NCBI RefSeq assembly: GCF_023734775.1
Contig: NZ_AP025733.1
Coordinates: forward strand, 207,159-271,158
Direction of reading: 5' to 3'
DNA length: 64,000 nt
DNA from: Nostoc cf. commune SO-36
Lineage (GTDB): Bacteria > Cyanobacteriota > Cyanobacteriia > Cyanobacteriales > Nostocaceae
The translations under genes were made by a program, and so were the position numbers. This document shows positions 34,551 through 43,011 of this stretch, piece after piece. How positions within the stretch are numbered: the stretch's first letter is position 1; the number at the start of each line of letters is the position of its first letter. A model generated the notes under the pieces. It ran no database searches, had not been told where the DNA came from, and saw nothing but the letters and a program-made list of their open reading frames with translations.

Positions 34551-34712
34551 TCAATTTGCATTTGGTGTTTCTTCGGCTGGCAAAGAGCGAATCAACTCTC
34601 GAATAACATCGGTTGCGGGTCTACCAGTCATTGAACAGTATTTTTCTAATCTTTCTGCTTCCCCTGATGCCAGATTAATTGTAAGTCGTTTAGTCGCCCA
34701 TTTCTTATTCAC
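34551..34712 (-). CDS. ribbon-helix-helix-like protein, paralogue, GTG start
   Basis: A GTG at 34712 opens a 53-residue frame (VNKKWATKRLTINLASGEAE) that ends PAEETPNAN. It is closely similar to the protein at 30361-30513 over its whole length, which supports translation from GTG. Confidence 0.65.
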   Translation of the reverse strand: MNKKWATKRLTINLASGEAERLEKYCSMTGRPATDVIRELIRSLPAEETPNAN

Positions 34713-35368
34713 TGATTTAATCAACTCAAATTAAAACTACTTCTCTAATATCAATCATTCAAACTGTTATCACAATGATAAAAGTAATGATATTAGCCTC
34801 AAGAAGCTGTAAAGTAAACACTAATAAGTGTAAAGCCGTAGTGAAGAATTTAAATTCAGTTTAAGTTATGAAGCTTAAGTAATTTCAAGGCAACAATTGT
34901 GAATAGAACATAAGCTAAAAGTTTTTCTGTAATTAAGCATTCAGTGGAAATACATGGTAAATAGCAGCTTACCCACTGCATTGCTAGTAGAGGCAATTTT
35001 GAACCAACCTGAGTTAAGTTCGGGAGAATAATACTTTGGTTAAGCCAAGCGCCATCACTTAACTGCCTGCTGTAGGCACTCGCCATCCTTTTAACTCATT
35101 GGCACAAGGTTTTACACCAACGCGACTGGTATTAATCTAATAGCCAATGTCAGGTGGACTAGCGATAATCTTGGGTGCTTCGATAATCTCTGCGATCGCC
35201 GATTCACAACTGCACCCAATGGTGAATCATATAACAGTAGCTGGCAGCAATCGAAATTCTGGTACAGCCCATTATTTAATCGCTTCTGGAGAAATATTGC
35301 CCTAAATCCCGGAACAGCGCATATCCTAAATGTATTTTGTATAAATCCTTACTTTTAGCAGCCCAGCC
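34713..35368. other. intergenic, mostly unassigned
   Basis: A minus-strand 76-codon frame (34856-35086) is doubtful. Near 35180-35290 a plus-strand frame reads FTTAPNGESYNSSWQQSKFW, possible gene debris. Confidence 0.35.
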
Positions 35369-36307
35369 ATGCCCCAAGACTTTTCCGGTCAAAATCTTAG
35401 AGGTCGTTCTTTTAAAGGTCAAAACTTAGTTGGGGCAAACTTTAGTGGTGCGGATATTCGAGGAGCAGATTTTACGGGTGCTATTCTAAGAGGGACTAAC
35501 TTTAGCAATGCAAAAGCTGGACTGCAAAAGAGTTGGGCTAGTTTTCTAATTTGTGTTTCGTGGTTGCTCTCTGGAATTTCAGGATTTTTCTTAGCCATTA
35601 CTGGAGGCTTGATAGTTTCTGTATTTAATAGCTCAACTTTAGAAACTAATGTTTCAGGCTGGACTGCCTTAGTCGTTGCCCTCATCGGAGCCGTCGCCCT
35701 TGCCTTAGCTTTCGCTTTCACCGTCGCCCTCGTTGTTGCCTTTGCCTCAGCCTTGGATTTAGCCGGGGCCTTTTCCTTCGGTGTCTCCGTCGCCTTAGCC
35801 GTTATCTTAGTGGTTGCCGTCGCTCTCGCCATCGCCTTAGTTTTTGCCTTTTCCTTCGCCCTCGCCTTGCCCTTTGCCATTACCGTTGCTGTTGGACTCG
35901 TTGTTACTGTCGCATTAGGATTGGACTTAGCTGAAGCCTTAATCTTCGCCATTGCCTTGGTCTTCGCCGTCGCTGGAGCCGTCGCTGGAGCCTTAGTTTT
36001 CGCCATTGCGTTGGTTTTCATCTTAGTCAGAAGTGGAGCCGCATCCATCGTCTTCCTCGGAGCCGGAGGTTTGTCCTTCGCCGTCACCTTCGTCATCGCT
36101 TTTACCGTAGTTATATTTAGTACTTACATTGCTAAGAGTGCAATGAAAGGAGATGAAAAATACGCCATTATTCGCAACATTACTCTTGCTTTTGCAACCT
36201 TTAGTGGTACAAGTTTTCGCAACGCTGATTTAACTGATGCTAATTTTACGGGAGTTATACTTAAAAGTACGGATTTTAGAAAAGCTATTCTGACTCGTAC
36301 TTTTTGA
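35369..36307 (+). CDS. pentapeptide-repeat protein with low-complexity membrane region
   Basis: The N-terminus (2-50) and C-terminus (about 270-310) carry pentapeptide repeats (ANFSGADIRGADFTGAILRG, FRNADLTDANFTGVILKSTD). Between them are about 190 residues of Ala, Val, Phe and Leu, built on repeated DNA units such as GCCTTCGCC and GCCGTCGCC. The hydrophobic part would span the membrane several times. The repeats explain the antisense open frame of the same region. The type recurs in cyanobacteria with unknown function. Confidence 0.78.
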   Translation: MPQDFSGQNLRGRSFKGQNLVGANFSGADIRGADFTGAILRGTNFSNAKAGLQKSWASFLICVSWLLSGISGFFLAITGGLIVSVFNSSTLETNVSGWTALVVALIGAVALALAFAFTVALVVAFASALDLAGAFSFGVSVALAVILVVAVALAIALVFAFSFALALPFAITVAVGLVVTVALGLDLAEALIFAIALVFAVAGAVAGALVFAIALVFILVRSGAASIVFLGAGGLSFAVTFVIAFTVVIFSTYIAKSAMKGDEKYAIIRNITLAFATFSGTSFRNADLTDANFTGVILKSTDFRKAILTRTF

Positions 36308-36339
36308 GCGAAATATAATGAGATGCCCTTGTTTTTGCA

Positions 36340-36531
36340 ATGAACCGATTACAGATCCAATCACTTTCTGCAATTAACGGCTACATTCTGTTGGTGTTTT
36401 ATACCAGTGGTAAATGCTGGCAGTTTCGCTTGATTAATTTTGATGGTTCTGTGTATGGCTCCCAGCAGATTTTTTATAGTCCTGAACCTGCTAGAGTTGC
36501 AGGTATCAGTTGGGTTAATAATGATAAATAG
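36340..36531 (+). CDS. small hypothetical protein
   Basis: The 63-residue product (MNRLQIQSLSAINGYILLVF) follows the pentapeptide gene by 32 bases. It is beta-rich with aromatic residues (CWQFRLINFDGSVYGSQQIF). No family was recognised. Confidence 0.45.
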   Translation: MNRLQIQSLSAINGYILLVFYTSGKCWQFRLINFDGSVYGSQQIFYSPEPARVAGISWVNNDK

Positions 36532-36735
36532 CGGGTGGGTGCGATCGCCTGTAAATGAAGGGCGATGCCAACGTATATAAACTACGCAATTAAGTTTTAT
36601 TTAAGTTTCATCATCTAACTCAGCTAAAATATTGTCGAGTCTGTCGTTAGTGTCCTTGGCAAGCTGAACACAACAGATTTATTACCAAAATATCAGCAAT
36701 TAGGATGTTTAATAAAATTTAGATGGGAAAATATT

Positions 36736-37329
36736 TTATTTTTTAAACATACTAATTGCTGCAATACCAGACGCACCAGCATCAAGACATTTTTGATAAT
36801 TGTTTTCGTTAATTCCCCCAAGAGCAAAGACTTTCATTTGTGTTGATTTGCAAGCTTGAGTGAGCATATCTAGACCAATACCTTTCGCTTCTGGATGAGT
36901 TGGGGTTGCAAAAATCGGCGAAAAAAATACATAGTCTAATCCCTCATACTCTGCCTCTTTTATAGATTTTAATGAATGACATGATTTTCCAAACAGTATA
37001 TTATTGCTTTTTGCCTCTGGCATTTTAATTTGGTCTTTTTCTCTAAAATGAAAAGCACTAACTAAAGAAGATTTATAATTTAGAGAAAATGGTAAAATAA
37101 TTTGCAATTTCTTGTAGGATAGATTCTCAATAATTATATCTATATTTTCTCTATTTGCCTCATATAATCTGATATAACACGAATCTGCACTGTTGCTGAT
37201 AGCTCTGTTTACCCACTTATTAACTTGAGCAGCAATTTTTGATTTATCAGAACCAATTTTTTCGGAATTCTCTCTTGAGAAAATATCAAATATGGCGATT
37301 TTTTTAAAAGGTTTTATTGTTTCTTTCAT
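36736..37329 (-). CDS. TenI / thiamine-phosphate synthase-like protein
   Basis: The C-terminal half has the family pattern GKSCHSLKSIKEAEYEGLDY, FFSPIFATPTHPEAKGIGLD, FALGGINENNYQKCLDAGAS and GIAAISMF. The N-terminal phosphate- and pyrimidine-binding residues typical of ThiE are not clear, so it is closer to TenI, an aromatase or regulator in thiazole formation. It is single, with no thi genes beside it. Confidence 0.8.
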   Translation of the reverse strand: MKETIKPFKKIAIFDIFSRENSEKIGSDKSKIAAQVNKWVNRAISNSADSCYIRLYEANRENIDIIIENLSYKKLQIILPFSLNYKSSLVSAFHFREKDQIKMPEAKSNNILFGKSCHSLKSIKEAEYEGLDYVFFSPIFATPTHPEAKGIGLDMLTQACKSTQMKVFALGGINENNYQKCLDAGASGIAAISMFKK

Positions 37330-37529
37330 AGAACCCTTCTTTCATTTTACAGTAATGGCTCTAGCAGCATTTATCTTATTAGAGAACTTTCTCAAAATAA
37401 TTTCTATTGGGGCAGTTAGTACAATAATTTAAGCCGGAACTGTTTCAGTTTATCAGAAAACTAATCAACGCAAACTACAAACATTACTTAACTTTAAAGT
37501 GCGCCTTCTGACGATCGCGTTGCGATCGT

Positions 37530-37575
37530 AATGGTGGACTGAATAATAAGGTATTAAGGTATTCAATCCACCATT
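37530..37575. repeat. 16-bp inverted repeat
   Basis: AATGGTGGACTGAATA and TATTCAATCCACCATT pair at 15 of 16 positions around 14 bases. It lies in a gap between two minus-strand genes without a T run, so it could be a protein-binding site or mobile-element remnant. Confidence 0.6.
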
Positions 37576-37635
37576 GTTGAGTTGAGTTACTAATCAGAGA
37601 TGATCCAGTTAAACCTTGACTCGTCGGAGTCAGCT

Positions 37636-37836
37636 TTACTCCTGATCCTGATCAATTTTTTCGATATCATCAGGTGTACCGGTGGCAGAAATTTTTGATG
37701 TACCAGATTTACCTGCACCTGAATTGCCGCCAGAAGCGCCAGCACCGCCTGAGTGTTTAGAATCAGTGTTGCCTTGTTCATCTTGAAGCTGTTCAAGGCG
37801 GTTTTTTTCTTGAGCTTTATCTTTTTGGTCAGCCAT
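37636..37836 (-). CDS. small Gly/Ser-rich hydrophilic protein
   Basis: The 66-residue product (MADQKDKAQEKNRLEQLQDE) has a charged start, a GGAGASGGNSGAGKSG centre and an acidic end. The overlapping longer frame (37590-38222) covers a different phase and is rejected. Disordered, stress-related roles are possible. Confidence 0.5.
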   Translation of the reverse strand: MADQKDKAQEKNRLEQLQDEQGNTDSKHSGGAGASGGNSGAGKSGTSKISATGTPDDIEKIDQDQE

Positions 37837-37921
37837 ATTTTAAAAACATTTTTAGCGTAGCGATTGCTATACACTCTACCACTTTCGTTATTCTGACAAC
37901 ACCAAAAGCAAATGCTCTTAA

Positions 37922-38554
37922 TTGTCAGTTCTGGCGGATAATCAGCTAGTCGGTACGCTCCCCGCAATACCCTTGGAACCCAACCAGTTAAACCTATTTC
38001 CAGAAGTGAAACCCACGTCAGCACGTAGAGCAGAGACACTGGTAATGAGTGCTGATGCCCTGCTGAAGTGGAAAGCGCAAATTTTGGATTATCAGCAGAA
38101 GGTGAGAGAGAATAAACCACCTGAGCAGACTGCGTTATTTGACCTTGCACCAAAGCATTACGACCTAGACCGGATTGATCCGTTGCAGTTACAGGTGCGT
38201 AGGCGTAGCCCGCCGTAGGCATCGCTCTCTTTTTGGAGAATGCCAGCAGATAGCCCCGGCGATGCGTGTCTGTACTTCATCGTTGACTCTGCGGCTGACC
38301 TGATTTTATATGTGGGGGAAACTTGCAGAAGTAACAAGCGCTGGAAAGGGATTCACGCCTGCAAGGATTACATCGCCAGCTACCAGGATTTGCATTATCG
38401 CTATGGGTTGCAAACAGCAGTCAACATCGCTTTTTGGTGGGATGCACCCATAGACCGACGCGCACGGCAGGAGTTGGAGTTGAGTTTAATTTTGAAGTGG
38501 CGCAGTCCATTTAATAAGGAGAACTGGAAGCGCTGGGGGCAACCGTTTAGTTAG
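37922..38554 (+). pseudogene. GIY-YIG family protein split by a dispersed repeat
   Basis: The first part (TTG 37922 to a TAG at 38216-38218) and the second part (38240-38554) are in the same phase. The second has the GIY-YIG pattern ACLYFIVDSAADLILYVGET with RSNKRWKGIHACKDYIASYQ. Between them, at 38203-38225, a dispersed-repeat copy supplies the in-frame stop (SPP-stop-ASL). Without it the gene would read through. A downstream ATG at 38240 might still give a 104-residue nuclease-like domain. Confidence 0.75.
38203..38225. repeat. small dispersed repeat that stops the GIY-YIG gene
   Basis: GCGTAGCCCGCCGTAGGCAT plus CGC matches 41747-41767 and 41868-41888 with one or two differences. The TAG stop lies inside it. 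Confidence 0.8.
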
Positions 38555-38711
38555 AAAAAGTAAAGTTTAGTATCAAAGTAAACCTGCTCTTTTAATAGAG
38601 TGATAACTTATTAATTGAAGCCCTATAGCTTCATAGGCAGATTTAACAGCCTGTTTGTTCAATTTAATAAGAGGTAAAAACGCTGTTGTATTGCAATCTG
38701 TCTCGTCAAGT

Positions 38712-38865
38712 AACAACAACACCCAACTCGAACGCTGATATTTCCTCCTAGTGGTAAACAGAGGGCGCTGTAACTGATTGCTCAGTGAATTTTAATCAGT
38801 ACACCCCTGAACGAATGATGGATGTGGGGAAATAACTAAGTGACTAGAGCTTGGGTGTTGTTGTT
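38712..38865 (+). ncRNA. candidate structured RNA, copy 2
   Basis: The same 15-bp closing stem (38712-38726, 38851-38865) and the same length of 154 nt are kept, with one substitution relative to copy 1. Confidence 0.45.
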
Positions 38866-38954
38866 TTGGGAATATAAGCAAGACCTGACTGCACTATCCC
38901 CTTTAACAGCAGAATAATTAGTTGATTCTTATCGGTATTAATAGTTTTTATTCG

Positions 38955-38994
38955 GGTTTCCCGAACCGGAATATTCGAGGAAACCGTAATTTTT
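38955..38994 (+). terminator. stem-loop with T run, copy 2
   Basis: GGTTTCC (38955-38961) and GGAAACC (38979-38985) form the stem, followed by GTAA and nine T. An inner CGAA/TTCG stem adds stability. The arms differ from copy 1 in a compensating way. Confidence 0.7.
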
Positions 38995-39235
38995 TTTTAG
39001 TTTTCCTTAAGTGCGGTAATCATCATTTTATTAGGTGATAAGAACCGAATTTACATAAGTTTTAACCATAACCCTTTTATTTAGAAATTTATAGCCCAAT
39101 TACGCGCCCTCTACCCCAAATTATTATTAGTTCTTGTGGCCATTGTGGCCGGGTAGCAGAACTATATGCCTATAATCCCGCCCACGATGACCCTGTTATA
39201 ACCTTGTTTTAAAACGCTCTTAGAAGGAGATTAGG

Positions 39236-40138
39236 ATGAATACAGCTGCACACGAAGTTACCCTTGACTACACGAACACCGTCCAAGCCGAGGAAACAGA
39301 AGACATCTCCCCAACCGCGCTCGATGAGCAGTACGATACTGCCACCATAATGGGCGGACTCTACGGCGATGGGATCATTGGATTAAAAGGCGCATTCGAG
39401 CCGACGTGGGCAGATCGCCTTGGTAAGGATATTGAGGCTCTTTTCTGTGAAGCGCTTGCGCGTCCGGGAGGAGCAGTGGGGCGCGGGCCCAACCGATACT
39501 ACGTAGAGATTCACCCGGAGAGGATCGGGGGATTTCTCGATCTCGTTACACATCCTTGGGTAGTGGCAGTGTCAACCGGAGTGCTTGGAGAGGACTACAA
39601 AATCGTGGAGATTGGGTTCGACGTGCCTCTGACTGGCTCCATGAATCAGCCCTGGCACCGCGACTTTCCCGCGCCGGAAGCCACTCTGACAGGACGCAGG
39701 CTCAACTCGCTTGCCTTCAACTTGACCACGGTGGATGTCGAAGAGGACATGGGTCCGTTCGAGATAGCGCTCGGTACTCAGTGGGATCGGCCAATTGGCT
39801 TCAAACACGAAATGTTTCCGCCTAAATCTCTTTATAGCCGATACCAGGAGCGCACCGTGAGGAAGCTCCCAAAGCGTGGAGATATATCTGTCCGGTCAGC
39901 GCTGACCATTCATCGGGGTACAGCTAACCAATCCCAAAAATCGCGGCCAGCGCTAGTGCTTGGTGTGGATGCTCCAGATGCCCAAAACGCAGAGCGGCAC
40001 GATCTCCAGTTTACTCAGTCTTACTACGAGACTATCCCTGTAGAACACCGAAAGCACTTCGCCTGCCGGATCGTTGACGCACTAGAACCTATCGTACAAG
40101 CGCATACGATCGAAGGACTCGTCATGGGGGAGGCTTAA
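39236..40138 (+). CDS. PhyH-type Fe(II)/2-oxoglutarate dioxygenase
   Basis: The 300-residue protein carries the iron triad HxD in QPWHRDFPAPEA, a distal His in ALTIHRGTANQSQKSRPALV and the following Arg that binds 2-oxoglutarate. It fits the phytanoyl-CoA dioxygenase superfamily, which hydroxylates small molecules. Substrate and pathway are unknown. The gene is visibly richer in G+C than its AT-rich flanks, suggesting transfer. AAGGAGATTAGG before ATG 39236 is a strong ribosome site. Confidence 0.82.
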   Translation: MNTAAHEVTLDYTNTVQAEETEDISPTALDEQYDTATIMGGLYGDGIIGLKGAFEPTWADRLGKDIEALFCEALARPGGAVGRGPNRYYVEIHPERIGGFLDLVTHPWVVAVSTGVLGEDYKIVEIGFDVPLTGSMNQPWHRDFPAPEATLTGRRLNSLAFNLTTVDVEEDMGPFEIALGTQWDRPIGFKHEMFPPKSLYSRYQERTVRKLPKRGDISVRSALTIHRGTANQSQKSRPALVLGVDAPDAQNAERHDLQFTQSYYETIPVEHRKHFACRIVDALEPIVQAHTIEGLVMGEA

Positions 40139-40384
40139 CATAACCTTAGTTCAGATTAAAACACATTATTAGCACATAAAGAGTACTGCCTTCTCCCTGC
40201 AAAAACAATGTGCTAATAAGATTTTTCACTGTATTAATGCATAAAAATTACTGTTAAATGCGGTATAAAAAACTTTACTGTCAAACCTAAAATCTATGTA
40301 TAACAAAAGCTTAGGAATGATAAACAGCGCACTTATTGAATTAAATACACAATTTTATAGAGTTACTTAATTTACATTAAATAC

Positions 40385-41647
40385 TCAAGAATCAATCTCA
40401 ATACAAATTACTGTAACGTATAGATTAATTACTGATTCAGGTACATCAATTGTTAATTCTCCTAACGGATTAGGATTGAAGATAGAATCCATAATTGCAC
40501 AGCGACTTATGTAGGTTAGTGCTGTACCATCAGCCAGAAGAAACACTGATTTTACTTGTTTTATTGGTATACCCCTAACTGATATTGTTTCGTAAGGTTT
40601 CATTAATAGGTGTAGATAAATGCGATTGCCCTTACGAGTTGAGGGGCCATAAAATTGCCAAGGTTCTAACCCTGGTGTTGTATCAAGTATACTTTCAGAG
40701 TGCTGAGACATCCAATCTGCTATATCTTGAAGCCGTTCTAACTGCTCAGGAGGGATTTGTCCATTACCCATTGGACTAACATTAAGCAAGAGGTTGCCTC
40801 CAATGCCTGCTACTTCGCACATTGTATGAATCAATTGACGAGACGATTTGAAGTTGCAATCATCTGAATTGTATCCCCAACTCTCGTTAATAGTCAGACA
40901 GGTTTCCCAAGGATGAGCAGGTGGGTGAGGAGGAATAAACTGCTCAGGAGTTTCAAAGTCTCCACAATTTGGCAGACGATCATTAATGAGAATATTAGGT
41001 TGTAAATCACGAATCATTTTTGCTAATTTTTGAGCCTGCCATTGCTCTGGAGTGCGTTCCCAACTTCCGTCAAACCAAATGATGTCAATTTGACCATAGT
41101 TGGTCAATAATTCTCGTATCTGATTGAACATAAATTGGATATACCGCTCCCACTGTTGCGCTGTAGGTTGAGGTAGCTGGTCAAAGCGATAAGGTTTATC
41201 TGCCTCTGTAAAAGCAGGATAGTCAGGATGATGCCAGTCACTAAGCGAAAAATAAAGACCAATACGCAATCCTACAGAGCGCATCGCTTCAGTAAATTCA
41301 CGTACTATATCTTTTTTGTAAGGTGCAGATGCAATTGAAAAGTCTGATTCTTGGGTATGGAATAGGGCAAAACCATTATGATGCTTGGCTGTTAATATGG
41401 CATATTTCATTCCTAGACTTTTTGCTAAATATGCCCATTCTTGAGGATTGTATTCCTGTGGATTGAAAGTATTAGCTGTGGAGTGATATTTCTCAACTGG
41501 GATATCTTTGCAAAAAGGCAGGCTGAATACACCCCCAGCTAACGGCCAAGATAACTCACATCCTTGCTGAGAACTATGTCCCCAATGAATAAACATCCCT
41601 AATCGAGCTGTATTAAACCAATTATTTATCATAGTGAAAGTTGGCAA
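40385..41647 (-). CDS. alpha-L-fucosidase (GH29)
   Basis: The 420-residue product begins with WFNTARLGMFIHWGHSSQQG. It contains AKSLGMKYAILTAKHHNGFA, GLRIGLYFSLSDWHHPDY and the nucleophile Asp in QIDIIWFDGSWERTPEQW, followed by LINDRLPNCGDFETPEQFIP and GIGGNLLLNVSPMGNGQIPP. These are the GH29 landmarks. No signal peptide is visible, so it may be intracellular. It removes fucose from glycans. Confidence 0.92.
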   Translation of the reverse strand: MPTFTMINNWFNTARLGMFIHWGHSSQQGCELSWPLAGGVFSLPFCKDIPVEKYHSTANTFNPQEYNPQEWAYLAKSLGMKYAILTAKHHNGFALFHTQESDFSIASAPYKKDIVREFTEAMRSVGLRIGLYFSLSDWHHPDYPAFTEADKPYRFDQLPQPTAQQWERYIQFMFNQIRELLTNYGQIDIIWFDGSWERTPEQWQAQKLAKMIRDLQPNILINDRLPNCGDFETPEQFIPPHPPAHPWETCLTINESWGYNSDDCNFKSSRQLIHTMCEVAGIGGNLLLNVSPMGNGQIPPEQLERLQDIADWMSQHSESILDTTPGLEPWQFYGPSTRKGNRIYLHLLMKPYETISVRGIPIKQVKSVFLLADGTALTYISRCAIMDSIFNPNPLGELTIDVPESVINLYVTVICIEIDS

Positions 41648-41746
41648 TAATTCTGCTTAAGAAAGGAGAAATAGCTCTCTTAGCATCTTAGTACATATAC
41701 AGATTTTGGTTATTATTTGTTGGCTAGGGTGAAAATGCGACACCGA

Positions 41747-41767
41747 GTAGCCCGCCGCAGGCATCGC
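41747..41767. repeat. small dispersed repeat
   Basis: GTAGCCCGCCGCAGGCATCG plus C, a member of the family also at 38203 and 41868. Confidence 0.75.
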
Positions 41768-41867
41768 CTATGCTGGGCAAAACGCCATCGCCCCCTTCAG
41801 TTTCAAGCGATCGCGAGTCGTGTATCGCACGCCTAGGAAACCCTTAACGTAATCATTGCGACGCCGA

Positions 41868-41888
41868 GTAGCCCGCCGCAGGCATCGC
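41868..41888. repeat. small dispersed repeat
   Basis: Identical in its 21 bases to the copy at 41747. It abuts the zinc-ribbon remnant, which may have been broken by it. Confidence 0.75.
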
Positions 41889-42063
41889 TCACTTTCCAAG
41901 AGAATCATCGCAACTGTGAATTTTGTCAGTTTCCAACCACCTTGCCACTAACCGCAATTTATCAATGTAAAAAATGTGGGTTTAATCAAGAAAAACTATT
42001 TCCTAATGGTATAGAATTTGCGAATCAAGCCCAATGTATGTACTGTAATCCGTAGGGTCACAA

Positions 42064-42588
42064 ATGAGCGAAATCCTTCTTGTAGTAGATATGCAAAATG
42101 GTTTTATGCCTGAAAAATGCAGACATATTATTCCTACTGTCATTAATCTAATTGAGCGTTTTTTAGAGGCTGGTAAACTTGTTGGATTTACAAAATTTAT
42201 CAATACTGCTGACAGTAATTATGTGAAGCTAATTCATTGATCAAGCTTGATACACGAACCAGAAACGAGTATTATTGGTGAACTTCAGCCATATATATAT
42301 AACATTTTTGATAAACCTTATTACTCTGCATTTACGGAAAGTTTTTCGAGTTTTATTTTAATTAATCAAATCAGCAAAATATATCTTTGTGGAGTTGAAA
42401 CTGATAGCTGTATTTTCAAGACAGCAATTGACTCTTTTGAGCGCGGTATTGAACCAGTAATTATCGAGGATGCTTGCTTTAGTGCTGGTGGTCAGCAAGC
42501 GCATGATGCAGGTATTTTCTTACTCAAACGTAATATCGGAAAAAACCAAATTCAGATGAGTAATCAGATTCTTGAGAAGATATCATAA
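42064..42588 (+). pseudogene. isochorismatase-like cysteine hydrolase with one nonsense codon
   Basis: The frame opens at ATG 42064 (MSEILLVVDMQNGFMPEKCR) and meets TGA at 42238-42240, then continues in the same phase (SSLIHEPETSIIGELQPYIY) to 42588. The catalytic Asp (VVDMQNGF), a Lys in GFTKF and the Cys in CGVETDSCIFKTA are all present. A TGG to TGA change would explain the stop (LIH-stop-SSLIHEPE). Otherwise the gene looks intact. Confidence 0.8.
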
Positions 42589-42702
42589 GCTGTTCCACAG
42601 AAACTATCCATTGTGAGAAAATAAATGTTCACTTGACTTCAAATAGGCACGGCTTCAAGGAGTAACAGCGATAGAAACGCGATTTTTAGGAAAGTCCGGT
42701 CT

Positions 42703-42900
42703 ATAGAACCGTTTACGCTGCATTTACAACCAATGGCTTTTTACCGGATGCCAGATGATTTTGGGCAAGCAGCTTTGTATTTTGTGATTGATTCTGCTGC
42801 TGAGTTGCTACTTTATGTTGGCGAAACCTGTCGTAGTAACAAACGCTCTCCGTGGGACTCATGGCCGTAAAGATTACATCAGCAGTTACCGAGACTTAAT
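42703..42900 (+). pseudogene. GIY-YIG protein, truncated frameshifted second copy
   Basis: The fragment reads LHLQPMAFYRMPDDFGQAAL, then YFVIDSAAELLLYVGETCRS, like the second half of the gene at 37922. After NKR about seven bases are missing and the frame continues elsewhere as RKDYISSYRDL. The remainder is lost. Confidence 0.75.
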
Positions 42901-43011
42901 TAAAATGAATCATCCTGCATTTATGCAACGCCCGTAAAAGCGATCACAATCATCTCATCTGCGGTTAAACACAAATTAATTGCGATCGCACCGTGGCAAA
43001 CTCGTTAAGAT

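Larger units (their letters stand above)
38658..39064 (+). repeat. 400-bp non-coding repeat, copy 2
   Basis: This is the partner of 31708-32113 in the same orientation, ending about 170 bases before the PhyH gene. Confidence 0.9.
38555..39235 (+). other. non-coding region with long repeat, copy 2
   Basis: Most of the interval is the second copy of the 400-bp repeat. From 39066 a possible zinc-ribbon fragment (CGHCGRVAELYAYNPAHDDP) precedes the ribosome site AAGGAGATTAGG of the PhyH gene. Confidence 0.55.
41648..42063 (+). other. intergenic with two dispersed repeats and a zinc-ribbon remnant
   Basis: Two copies of the repeat family lie at 41747-41767 and 41868-41888. From about 41889 a frame without a start reads NCEFCQFPTTLPLTAIYQCK, then CKKCGFNQEKLFPNGIEFAN and QAQCMYCNP up to a stop at 42053. 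The three CxxC pairs look like the end of a zinc-ribbon protein. Confidence 0.5.

Noticed and set aside
35419..36096. 225-codon minus-strand frame rich in Lys, Ala and Thr
   Set aside because: It is the antisense of the low-complexity membrane core of the pentapeptide protein and has no independent support.
37590..38222. 210-codon minus-strand frame
   Set aside because: It overlaps the GIY-YIG remnant and the Gly/Ser-rich gene in other phases, and its translation shows no family features.
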